Source: a virus. From it: DNA of 24,620 nucleotides. The notes below the pieces were generated by a model, which worked only from the letters and a program-made list of their open reading frames with translations, did no database searches and was not told the origin of the DNA. The stretch spans positions 1 to 24,620 of the IMG/VR virus record IMGVR_UViG_3300031706_000042. One strand, 5' to 3'. Every line of letters begins with the position of its first letter. The stretch's first letter is position 1. Positions 8,167 to 15,693 of this stretch are shown one piece after another. The position numbers and the translations under genes were made by a program.

Positions 8167-9666
8167 ATGTCATATACAATTAACAAATATAACAATGTTC
8201 AGCTAACCGTTGTCGAAGACGGTACTATTGACCAAACTACAGATTTAAAATTGGTTGGTAAAAACTATGCTGGATACGGAGAAATACAAAACGAAAATTT
8301 TGTGTTTCTGTTAGAAAACTTTGCAGGAGCAAATCAACCACCAAAAGCGATCAGCGGTCAACTTTGGTTTGATACTAGTAACAGTAAACTTAAATTTTAC
8401 GATGGTTCTAAATGGAGAACTACTGGAGGAGCAGAAGTTGGAGCAACCACCCCTGCTGGACTTGCTCAAGGCGATTTTTGGTGGGATACTGGAAATGAAC
8501 AGTTGTATGCATACAACGGAACGTCATTTGTATTAGTTGGCCCACAAGGCGTTGGCGACACTGTAACACAATTCCAAAGTGCAAATATTAGAGATAATGT
8601 TGGCACATCAAGACCTGTTATTAAATCTGTTATTAATGATGAAGTAATTCATATTATTAGTGCCCAACAATTTACAATTGGCACAGAAGATGCATCTTCT
8701 TATCCTGGATTTGATGTTATACGACAAGGTATAACACTTAAAAATACAATTAATTCAACAAATGGTGTTACATCAACAGGACATAGGTTCTGGGGAACAT
8801 CATCAAATGCTTTAAAACTTAATGGTATAGATGCAGCTGACTATGTTGTTTCGGCATCAGGACAATCTACTTCGTTTACAACACTTACTGAATTTTCAGA
8901 CTTAGGTGTTGCAATCGGCGATGCAAATGATTTAGCAATTAAGATTGTAGATGATAACAAAGCATTACTAGCTAACGAGCAAGGTACAGCAATGTACTTT
9001 CAAGTTAATAATTCAAGTTCAGCACAAAAGATGCCATTGCGTCTAACAGCAAGTGCTATACTTCCAGGATTCAGTAATGTTACAACTTGGGCAGGCACAG
9101 AAACAGTTGACATTGGATCTTCTGCAAATAAGTTTTCAACAATGTATGCAACGACCTTTAGTGGTACAGCAACAAACGCACAAGCATTAGAAGTTGGAGG
9201 AGTTTCACGAACTGCTTCTACTAGTGCAACAGCAAATACAGTAGCAGGCAGAGATGCATCAGGTAATTTAACAGCAAATATATTTAACGGTACATCAACA
9301 GCCGCACAGTTTGCGGATTTAGCGGAAAAATATACAACAGCAGAAGAACTAGCACCGGGTACAGCAGTAGCAGTGCGTTTTGACGATGTTGCAGAAGTAG
9401 GTCCAGCAAGTTCGTCAAGTTTTGCAATCGGTGTTGTTTCAACTGATCCAGCACTTATGATGAATAGTGCAGCAGAAGGACAGTACATTGGTCTTAAAGG
9501 ACGTCTTCCAGTAAGAGTTAAAGGCCCTGTTAATAAAGGCCAGGCAATTTATGCTTGGGAAGATGGAGTTTGTTCAACAATCGCAACGACTGCACTAATT
9601 GGTATTGCGCTTGAAAGCAGCGACGACGAATCAGAAAAATTAATCGAGACCGTACTTAAAGTATAA
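8167..9666 (+). CDS. Tail-fibre-like protein with peptidase-G2-like C-terminus
   Basis: The N-terminal 130 residues contain the shared domain: VEDGTIDQTTDLKLVGKNYA, ENFVFLLENFAG, GQLWFDT, LKFYDG, then GDFWWDT. A fibre-like region follows. From about residue 380 comes a domain with FADLAEKYTTAEELAPGTAV, IGVVSTDPALMMN, GLKGRLPVRVKGPVNKGQAI and ALIGIALE. This resembles the C-terminal peptidase-G2 or intramolecular-chaperone type found on phage fibres and surface proteins, where it helps trimer folding and may be autoprocessed. I did not identify a catalytic dyad, so cleavage is not claimed. Its own late promoter candidate and ribosome binding site lie just upstream. A host-adhesion fibre is the best reading. 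Confidence 0.7.
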   Translation: MSYTINKYNNVQLTVVEDGTIDQTTDLKLVGKNYAGYGEIQNENFVFLLENFAGANQPPKAISGQLWFDTSNSKLKFYDGSKWRTTGGAEVGATTPAGLAQGDFWWDTGNEQLYAYNGTSFVLVGPQGVGDTVTQFQSANIRDNVGTSRPVIKSVINDEVIHIISAQQFTIGTEDASSYPGFDVIRQGITLKNTINSTNGVTSTGHRFWGTSSNALKLNGIDAADYVVSASGQSTSFTTLTEFSDLGVAIGDANDLAIKIVDDNKALLANEQGTAMYFQVNNSSSAQKMPLRLTASAILPGFSNVTTWAGTETVDIGSSANKFSTMYATTFSGTATNAQALEVGGVSRTASTSATANTVAGRDASGNLTANIFNGTSTAAQFADLAEKYTTAEELAPGTAVAVRFDDVAEVGPASSSSFAIGVVSTDPALMMNSAAEGQYIGLKGRLPVRVKGPVNKGQAIYAWEDGVCSTIATTALIGIALESSDDESEKLIETVLKV

Positions 9667-9687
9667 GTATAAAAAAGGAAATGAAAA

Positions 9688-10632
9688 ATGGCAGTTAGCG
9701 TAACTGATACAATCACAGCAGCACAGTATAACGGTGTGCAAAGTAGAATTAACACTATATTAGGTGCAGGTTCTGGTGCTAATGGGTATGGCCAGGCAAT
9801 GGCTAGTGGTCAAGTGGTCGTCGGTAATACAATTACTGCCGCACAATTTGATGCTTTAAGAACAGATTTAAATAAAGCAAATAATCACCAAAGTGGTGCA
9901 AATGCAGGTGTGGGAGATATTGCCGCAGGACAAGTTATCGGTGCAGACACTAGTGGTGCTGCAACGACCGAAGGGTTCAATGACTATGACACAGCAACTA
10001 GTACTATTGAAACAAACAGATATAATATTGACGGTGGCAATGCTACAGTAGAAGCAGGAATTACAGCCGCAAGAACTACAACGTGGAATGGTACAATTTC
10101 GCACATATTTACTGTAGGCTTTACTGATGCAAATGCAAGACGTTATTTCTTTAATTCCGGCGGTGAAATTCGGTTTAGTGCAGCTCTGTCAGGACAATCT
10201 GGAGCAAAATCAAACGATTGGTCAACCATGTTATCTAACATGGGCACAATTACTATGAATTATACTTCGACATCGGCAAGTGGTACTGGAACCGATACTG
10301 TGATAGGTAATGATGAACTAACAGGAACATATCAAACGATCTTTACAAGAACAGGTAGTGGTGTTTATGCTGAGAACGACTACAATATTGCTGCAAGATA
10401 CGAAGGCACTGGCGGCAAAACGCTAAGATTTAGAATACAGTTTAGAGATGATGACGCTGGCGATCAGCAAGCAGTCACCGATACCGGCACTGATGGTGTA
10501 GGTTCCGCTGGCCCAGCTGTTGACGAATCCGTAAACGGAAATCTTTCAAGTACTATACAGCAACTACGAGCTACTGGTGTCAACGTACAAGTTGCAACAC
10601 CTGCTTATACTAACGCAACTGCATTAGCATAA
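9688..10632 (+). CDS. Putative virion structural protein, 314 aa
   Basis: The N-terminal 75 residues carry two similar ITAAQ segments, DTITAAQYNGVQSRINTILG and NTITAAQFDALRTDLNKANN, each followed by a Gly/Ala-rich stretch. The remainder is a beta-rich, Thr/Gly/Asn-rich domain with FTVGFTDANARRYFFNSGGE and LRFRIQFRDDDAGDQQ. No enzyme motif or transmembrane helix is visible. Similar proteins sit at the end of fibre gene runs in marine T4-like phages, so a virion component is likely. It starts 21 bases after the previous gene with AAGGAA as ribosome binding site. It is the last gene before the promoter at 10640, so it marks the right border of the structural module. Confidence 0.65.
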   Translation: MAVSVTDTITAAQYNGVQSRINTILGAGSGANGYGQAMASGQVVVGNTITAAQFDALRTDLNKANNHQSGANAGVGDIAAGQVIGADTSGAATTEGFNDYDTATSTIETNRYNIDGGNATVEAGITAARTTTWNGTISHIFTVGFTDANARRYFFNSGGEIRFSAALSGQSGAKSNDWSTMLSNMGTITMNYTSTSASGTGTDTVIGNDELTGTYQTIFTRTGSGVYAENDYNIAARYEGTGGKTLRFRIQFRDDDAGDQQAVTDTGTDGVGSAGPAVDESVNGNLSSTIQQLRATGVNVQVATPAYTNATALA

Positions 10633-10639
10633 AAAACAC

Positions 10640-10668
10640 TTGACATTCTCCTTTAACTAGTGTATAAT
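10640..10668 (+). promoter_or_regulatory. Full-consensus sigma70 promoter
   Basis: TTGACA (10640-10645) and TATAAT (10663-10668) are separated by exactly 17 bases. This is a 12-of-12 match to the bacterial sigma70 consensus with ideal spacing. It lies in the 56-base gap between the last structural gene and the 113-aa gene. Transcription would begin near 10675, so the mRNA would start with the AAAGGAG ribosome binding site almost at its 5' end. In T4-like phages such promoters are read early by unmodified host polymerase. Confidence 0.85.
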
Positions 10669-10682
10669 AACACTTAAAGGAG
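10648..10682 (+). promoter_or_regulatory. Inverted repeat overlapping promoter and ribosome binding site
   Basis: The left arm CTCCTTTA (10648-10655) is the exact reverse complement of TAAAGGAG (10675-10682). An inner stem pairs AGTGT (10659-10663) with ACACT (10670-10674) around the loop ATAATA, leaving a 3-base bulge on the left. The right arm contains AAAGGAG, the ribosome binding site of the ATG at 10689. RNA read through from the structural genes could fold and hide that site. RNA begun at the embedded promoter, near 10675, would lack the left arm and expose it. There is no U-tract after the stem, so it does not look like a terminator. Confidence 0.7.
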
Positions 10683-10688
10683 AACCTT

Positions 10689-11030
10689 ATGGACAGTCAG
10701 TTGTCAAGTGCATTAGAGTTTGCTAATTATACGCAAACTTTATACAATCAAAAAAAACTAGCCGAACAAACATTTTTAGATGCGTGTGTAATATATCGGA
10801 ATGCCGGTAAGTTTACAATTACAATACAACTAATTGTATTATGCCAAGGATATCGAAATCAGTCGAGCGTTATATTGTTAGACGACAATAATATTCCTAT
10901 TAAATTAGACGATATAGGAGTTTTTGCACAAGAAATTCAAAAGAGCTACACAGCAGCAATTAGCACGTACTATGATGAGCATCAGCGTATTATATCTAAC
11001 AAAGATGTTAAAGGCGTAATAGATGAATAA
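10689..11030 (+). CDS. Small conserved phage protein, 113 aa
   Basis: This is a helix-rich soluble protein that opens with SALEFANYTQTLYNQKKLAE, continues through a central FTITIQLIVLCQGY strand-like segment, and has an acidic line ILLDDNNIPIKLDDI. Small proteins with a similar start and an ILLDD line occur beside structural or glycosyltransferase genes in marine T4-like phages, but I know of no assigned function. It is the first gene after the consensus promoter at 10640 and has a strong AAAGGAG site. Its last codons overlap the next gene by eight bases (ATGAATAA), so translation of the two is probably coupled. Confidence 0.65.
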   Translation: MDSQLSSALEFANYTQTLYNQKKLAEQTFLDACVIYRNAGKFTITIQLIVLCQGYRNQSSVILLDDNNIPIKLDDIGVFAQEIQKSYTAAISTYYDEHQRIISNKDVKGVIDE

Positions 11031-11811
11031 AGGCATTTTACTGTTTGCTTTTAACAATGAAAAAATTGATTATGTAAAGCAAGCAAAATTTGTTGCTACC
11101 CGTGCAAAACAATACCTTAATCTTCCAACAACATTAGTAACTGATAGTCCTGTTGAAGACGAAGTATTTGATAACGTACGGATTGCAGTAGATAATCATC
11201 CAACAAATAATAAAACATATCGAGATAGAACAACTTCGACTGTGCTTAATTTTAAAAATAGAGCAAGAATGTATGCGTACGATCTTTCACCGTATGATAA
11301 TACTATTCTTTTAGATACAGATATTGTTATTTGTAATGACCAATATAATAAAGTGTTTCAACAAACTGATGATTTGTTAATGTATAGCAATGCATACGAT
11401 ATTACAGGAAATAGAAATAAGAACGAATTTACTTATGTAAGTGACATAGGTTGCAAATTTTACTGGGCAACGTGTGTATATTTTGAAAAAACAAAAAGAA
11501 CAAACATATTTTTTGATTTGCTTAAACATATAAGCCAAAATTATTCATACTATAAAGTATTATATGAATTGCCTACAAATGTATATCGCAACGATTATGC
11601 TTTTAGTATTGCTGTACACATTATGAATAATTTTTCTACAAAGGCAATAGGAGAGTTTCCTGGAACCTTATATTATTCAACAGACAAAGACAGTATTATA
11701 AATTTTAATAATAATGATATTTTGTTTTTATCTGAAAACAACAAGCCAATAAAAACAAAAGGCATGAATGTTCATTGTATGAATAAATTTAATTTGGAGA
11801 GCATTCTGTGA
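11023..11811 (+). CDS. Putative GT-A-fold glycosyltransferase
   Basis: The 262-aa protein begins KGILLFAFNNEKIDYVKQAK and follows the layout of nucleotide-sugar glycosyltransferases of the GT-A fold. An early strand ends in TLVTD (residues 37-41). The DxD-type metal site is DTD at residues 98-100 in TILLDTDIVI. Close to the C-terminus, MNVHCMNK offers a His that could complete metal binding, as in GT8-like enzymes. It would transfer a sugar from a nucleotide donor in the cytoplasm; donor and acceptor are unknown. It overlaps the preceding gene by eight bases and the next by four (GTGA). The gene at 11808 is a diverged paralogue with the same N-terminal plan. Assignment rests on motifs only. 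Confidence 0.6.
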   Translation: MNKGILLFAFNNEKIDYVKQAKFVATRAKQYLNLPTTLVTDSPVEDEVFDNVRIAVDNHPTNNKTYRDRTTSTVLNFKNRARMYAYDLSPYDNTILLDTDIVICNDQYNKVFQQTDDLLMYSNAYDITGNRNKNEFTYVSDIGCKFYWATCVYFEKTKRTNIFFDLLKHISQNYSYYKVLYELPTNVYRNDYAFSIAVHIMNNFSTKAIGEFPGTLYYSTDKDSIINFNNNDILFLSENNKPIKTKGMNVHCMNKFNLESIL

Positions 11812-12560
11812 AAGGATACCTTTTATACGCCCAAGGCGATACTCATATAAATTATGCAATTCAGTGTGCATATAGCTTGCGTGAGATAGGTGATACAAAA
11901 CCTATAAGTCTTGTTACAGATAAGCCGTGTAATGATACTGTATTTGATAAAATTATTATCGTAAAAGAAAACACAGATAAGTTCCATGTTGTAAACAGAT
12001 CTAATTTATGGAAGCATAGTCCGTATGACGAAACTACTGTAATTGAAAGTGACTGTCTAGTAACGCAAAGTTTGGATACATGGTGGCAAGCAAATGCTGA
12101 TAGAGATTTATCGTTTATTAGTCAAGCATACACTTATAGACAGGAACCGTTAGATATTAGATTTGACAGAAGGACTTGGATACAAAACGATCTTCCTAGT
12201 TTGTATGTTGCATTTCATTATTTTAAAAAGACATCGTTTGTTAAAGAATTTTTTGAGTTAGTTACTACAATTAACTCGCATGAAGAAATTACAAAAACGT
12301 TTCTTCCTAAAAGAAGTCCTAAAGTTCCGAGTATGGATGTAGCAATATGTTTAGCAACAAAATTTTTAGATTGTTATTATAAAGTTGCATACACAGCTAG
12401 TGATCCTATGTTTATACATATGAAACCAAACGCCCAAAAGTTTGTAACGCCATCTACTAATTGGTCCGACAAAGTAGGATTTTATAAAAACGGTAGCGAA
12501 GTCTTTATTGGTAATTTTAAACAAACCGGAATACTTCATTATATTGAGGAGGTTGTGTAA
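11808..12560 (+). CDS. Putative GT-A-like glycosyltransferase, paralogue
   Basis: The start is GTG overlapping the previous stop as GTGA, with TTGGAGAG as ribosome binding site. The 250-aa protein has the same layout as the gene before it: KGYLLYAQGDTHINYAIQCA, then LVTDKP, then a DxD-like site ESD at residues 80-82 in TTVIESDCLV, and a C-terminal GILHYIEE with a possible metal-binding His. The first Asp of DxD is replaced by Glu, which many GT-A enzymes tolerate. A middle block FKKTSFVKEFFELVTTINSH matches the position of FEKTKRTNIFFDLLKHISQN in the paralogue. Function is likely sugar transfer to a surface or virion glycan, with unknown substrates. It shares a TAATG junction with the next gene. 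Confidence 0.55.
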   Translation: MKGYLLYAQGDTHINYAIQCAYSLREIGDTKPISLVTDKPCNDTVFDKIIIVKENTDKFHVVNRSNLWKHSPYDETTVIESDCLVTQSLDTWWQANADRDLSFISQAYTYRQEPLDIRFDRRTWIQNDLPSLYVAFHYFKKTSFVKEFFELVTTINSHEEITKTFLPKRSPKVPSMDVAICLATKFLDCYYKVAYTASDPMFIHMKPNAQKFVTPSTNWSDKVGFYKNGSEVFIGNFKQTGILHYIEEVV

Positions 12561-13042
12561 TGTATGTGTATTTTGAGAAAGAAACTAGAAATATACTGTC
12601 AATAACAAATGCCCTAAATGAGAATTTAGAAAACTTTGTAGTAAAGGACAAAGAAGAAGTTAAAGATTTTATTTCAGGCGCAAAGAACTTTGCACACTAT
12701 GTTATAGATAAAGATTTTAACATAACAGAAATTAACACTAACACTACATCTTTTAACATAAATGAAGTATTGCATCATATTGTATCACAAGAAGATCCTG
12801 ACCTAACAGTTATTCATGATAGCAAATGGGCGTTCTCTATGCAAAAACCTGTTAGCGGAAATTTATTTTTTGCAGTTACAGAAAAACATAATCCGAACAA
12901 ATTAATTAGAACAATAGCAATTCCAGCATCAAGTTTAGATTGCGAAATAGAGTTTAAATATGCAAGTGAACACAACATTAATAATATAAGCATTTGGATA
13001 CTACATAAAACGTTTCCGGTATGTTCGTTGGAGGTAAAATGA
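12560..13042 (+). CDS. Unknown protein, 160 aa
   Basis: I do not recognise this family. The protein starts with a beta-hairpin-like YVYFEKETRNILSITN, has an acidic helical segment (KDKEEVKDFISGAKNFAH), and a C-terminal half rich in alternating hydrophobic residues, for example LFFAVTEKHNPNKLIRTIAI. There is no signal peptide, membrane segment or cysteine cluster. A strong GAGGAGG site lies before the ATG, and the start overlaps the previous stop by one base (TAATG). The stop overlaps the next gene's start as ATGA, so it belongs to the same translationally coupled string of glycan genes. A structural or accessory role in that pathway is a guess from position only. Confidence 0.6.
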   Translation: MYVYFEKETRNILSITNALNENLENFVVKDKEEVKDFISGAKNFAHYVIDKDFNITEINTNTTSFNINEVLHHIVSQEDPDLTVIHDSKWAFSMQKPVSGNLFFAVTEKHNPNKLIRTIAIPASSLDCEIEFKYASEHNINNISIWILHKTFPVCSLEVK

Positions 13043-15693
13043 GCCAAGAATTTAAAGTATACGACTATGATATAATTTATTTAAGTTACGACGAACCAAA
13101 CGCAGAAGAAAACTATTATCATCTAAAGCAAAACATTCCTTGGGCAAAACGTGTGCATGGTGTAGAAGGCAGTGATGCTGCTCACAAAGCATGTGCTAAT
13201 ATTGCAGAAACTGAAAGATTTATAACTATTGACGGCGACAATAAAGTCGATCCTAAGTTTGTAAATGAAGTTTTGCAGTTTGCAGATGACGTAGATTTAA
13301 GTAAGTGCGTGGTTAGTTGGAGTGGTTATAATATGATCAACGGACTAACATACGGAAATGGCGGAATTAAATGTTGGCCGACTGATCTTGTAAAAACAAT
13401 GCGCACACACGAAAATGCTGATCCTAACAATCCACATGCACAAGTTGACTTTTGTTGGGACTTAGAATACTTACAAGTTGACAAAACTTACAGCTATGTT
13501 TACAATAATGCAACTCCGCATCAGGCTTGGAGGGCAGGTTTCCGCGAAGGTGTTAAGATGAGTTTGCTTGAAGGCATACCTGCTAGTAAAGATAAGTTTT
13601 GCGAGCAGGTGCCTAAGAAAAACTTTGATAGGTTAAAAATTTGGTGTACAGCAGGTGCCGATGTTAAAAACGGTCTATGGGCAATTTATGGAGCTCGCGA
13701 AGGCCTTTATAAAACAATGTGTACAGACTGGGACCATGTTAATGTAAGAGACTTTGAGCATTTAAACGACCTATGGAATGATAAAGTACAAGATGAAAGC
13801 GACCTATTAGAAGCAATTGAAGATTACGGTGAGCGACTATTAGTAGAACTAGATATGCCAATTCCTATAGACCCACTTAGCAAAGAACAAAGCAAGTTTT
13901 TTAAAGGTGTTTACTTGCCGCCGCAACGTACTCCGCAAACATTTCTTACAAACAAAGATACAGCAGAATATGACATTGTGATGATAAGTTACAAAGAACC
14001 TAATGCAGAAGAAAACTTTGATAAACTTAAAAGACGGTTTCCACGGGCCAAACGTGTACATGGAGTTAAAGGAATTCATCAAGCACATATTGAAGCAGCA
14101 AAATTATGCACTACTGATCTAATTTGGATTGTAGATGCAGATGCCGATGTACTTGATAGTTTTAACTTTGATTACAAGTCGCCCGATAAAGAAAAAAATT
14201 ATGTAAAAGTATGGCGTAGTATAAATCCTATTAACAATTTAGAATATGGGTATGGCGGCGTTAAGCTATTCCCTCGTGAAGCAACATTAAATATGGATAC
14301 TACTAGGGCTGATATGACTACAAGTATTAGTAGACATTTTAAACCTATAAAGGTAGTAAGTAATATTACAGCATTTAACACAGATGCGTATAGCGCATGG
14401 AAGGGTGCATTTAGAGAATGTGCAAAATTAAGTAGTAAGGTAATTGACAGACAAAAGGAGGATGAGACAAATGAAAGACTTGAAATTTGGACAACGGTGG
14501 GAAAAGACAAACCGTTCGGCGAATACTGTATTAACGGTGCTCGTGCTGGCATGGAGTTTGGTTTATCTGATGGCGCTGATCTTAAATTAATAAACGATTT
14601 TGATTGGTTAGAACAACAGTTTAATAATCAAACTGTAGACAAAGATACTCTTACAGCAAGCCCCAAAGTATCAAATAATGATATTAAAGACTTATTAGAT
14701 AGATTTGAACTCTTATATGGCGGCGACATAGAAAATGTTAGACGTTTTTATAATGATAAAGATTTGTCTAGCATATTTAAATTAACAGAAAATGAAGAAT
14801 TAAGAAAAGCAGTAGTTGAAAAAAATCTACACAGTATTTTTAGACTCTCTAACACCGACGATGACTTACGCAAAGCAGTACTTGAACAGAACTTGCATAG
14901 TGTTTTTAGATTAGTAGGCGGAGAAGAAGATCTGCGCAAGGCCGTATTAGATAATAACTTATACAGCCTTGCAAGGATTATGCCAGAAGTATCAGATGAA
15001 TTTAAAATTGTAAATAATAATGATTTTTATGCCCTGTGGAAAGTGTTAGAAAAGTATACAAATAGTTCTTATATAAAACCGTTAAAGGCACTATACAATG
15101 ATACAACCTTTGACACTGATAGTTTTAGTAGAGGACAACTAGAAAGCAAAAAGTGGTTAGTCGACACTGTTAAAGATCTTAATTTAATATTAGGTAATAT
15201 ATTCTTGTGTGCAGGATGGTATGCAACTGTAATACCTATGTTACAAGATAATGAAATATCATTTAATAATGTTCGAAGTTTTGATTTAGATCCTAATGTT
15301 TGGAAAACAGCAGAGATTTTTAATAAAGCACTTACGTCTGATGGTTGGAAATTTAAAGCACAAACGCTTGACATTCAACTTTTAAAATATGACGGATTTG
15401 AATTTGAAACTATTAAAAGTAATGGTAACATAGAAGTTATAAAAGATAGTGCAAATACAATTATTAATACAAGTTGTGAACACATAGAAAATTTTACAGA
15501 CTGGTATGCAAAAATACCAAATGGTAAATTAGTTATACTACAAAGCAACAACTTTTTTGAAGTTGACGAACATGTAAACTGTGTGAATGATATTGACGAA
15601 TTTAAAGAGATGGCACCTATGACTGAGTTACATTATATGGGCTCTAAAGATATGACTAAGTACACAAGATTTATGTTGATTGGAATAAAATGA
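13039..15693 (+). CDS. Fusion: two GT-A-like domains, helical repeats, methyltransferase
   Basis: I place the start at the ATG at 13039 (884 aa), not at the in-frame ATG at 13021. The former has GGAGG at 13030-13034 and forms an ATGA overlap with the previous stop. Two homologous domains come first. Copy 1 (from about residue 10) has YLSYDEPNAEENY, AKRVHGVEG and DGD at 65-67. Copy 2 (from about 311) has MISYKEPNAEENF, AKRVHGVKG and DAD at 366-368. Both continue with a GYGG or GNGG motif and a C-terminal AGAREG-like helix. Residues 576-661 are four short repeats. The last 180 residues resemble a class I SAM methyltransferase: GNIFLCAGWYATV (from 719), acidic FDLDP (748-752), INTSCEHIENF (from 809). 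I infer a glycan-building and methylating enzyme. Similar domains occur in marine T4-like phages. Confidence 0.65.
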   Translation: MSQEFKVYDYDIIYLSYDEPNAEENYYHLKQNIPWAKRVHGVEGSDAAHKACANIAETERFITIDGDNKVDPKFVNEVLQFADDVDLSKCVVSWSGYNMINGLTYGNGGIKCWPTDLVKTMRTHENADPNNPHAQVDFCWDLEYLQVDKTYSYVYNNATPHQAWRAGFREGVKMSLLEGIPASKDKFCEQVPKKNFDRLKIWCTAGADVKNGLWAIYGAREGLYKTMCTDWDHVNVRDFEHLNDLWNDKVQDESDLLEAIEDYGERLLVELDMPIPIDPLSKEQSKFFKGVYLPPQRTPQTFLTNKDTAEYDIVMISYKEPNAEENFDKLKRRFPRAKRVHGVKGIHQAHIEAAKLCTTDLIWIVDADADVLDSFNFDYKSPDKEKNYVKVWRSINPINNLEYGYGGVKLFPREATLNMDTTRADMTTSISRHFKPIKVVSNITAFNTDAYSAWKGAFRECAKLSSKVIDRQKEDETNERLEIWTTVGKDKPFGEYCINGARAGMEFGLSDGADLKLINDFDWLEQQFNNQTVDKDTLTASPKVSNNDIKDLLDRFELLYGGDIENVRRFYNDKDLSSIFKLTENEELRKAVVEKNLHSIFRLSNTDDDLRKAVLEQNLHSVFRLVGGEEDLRKAVLDNNLYSLARIMPEVSDEFKIVNNNDFYALWKVLEKYTNSSYIKPLKALYNDTTFDTDSFSRGQLESKKWLVDTVKDLNLILGNIFLCAGWYATVIPMLQDNEISFNNVRSFDLDPNVWKTAEIFNKALTSDGWKFKAQTLDIQLLKYDGFEFETIKSNGNIEVIKDSANTIINTSCEHIENFTDWYAKIPNGKLVILQSNNFFEVDEHVNCVNDIDEFKEMAPMTELHYMGSKDMTKYTRFMLIGIK
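14764..15021 (+). repeat. Four tandem 21-22-residue repeats within the fusion protein
   Basis: The units begin LSSIFKLTENEELRKAV, LHSIFRLSNTDDDLRKAV, LHSVFRLVGGEEDLRKAV and LYSLARIMPEVSDEFKIV. The first three are close copies (L-x-S-[IV]-F-[KR]-L, an acidic tetrad, LRKAV[VL][ED]xN); the fourth is degenerate. Each looks like a pair of short helices. They separate the glycosyltransferase-like part from the methyltransferase-like part and may act as a spacer or a binding solenoid. Confidence 0.7.

Noticed and set aside
9668-9675. TATAAAAA before the 314-aa structural gene as a late promoter
   Set aside because: It has one mismatch to the late box and lies too close to the ribosome binding site (AAGGAA) and ATG to give a usable leader.
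10648-10682. The 10648-10682 hairpin as an intrinsic terminator of the structural operon
   Set aside because: The stem is moderately AT-rich, contains the -10 box in its loop, and is followed by AACCTTATG, not a run of T.
13021-13038. Upstream ATG at 13021 as start of the large fusion gene
   Set aside because: It lies inside the preceding gene with no ribosome binding site. The ATG at 13039 has GGAGG five bases upstream and an ATGA overlap with the preceding stop.
13478-13506. TTGACA-17-TACAAT inside the fusion gene
   Set aside because: It is one base off consensus, but no gene start follows, it lies deep in a coding frame, and it has no flanking inverted repeat. A chance match is likely.
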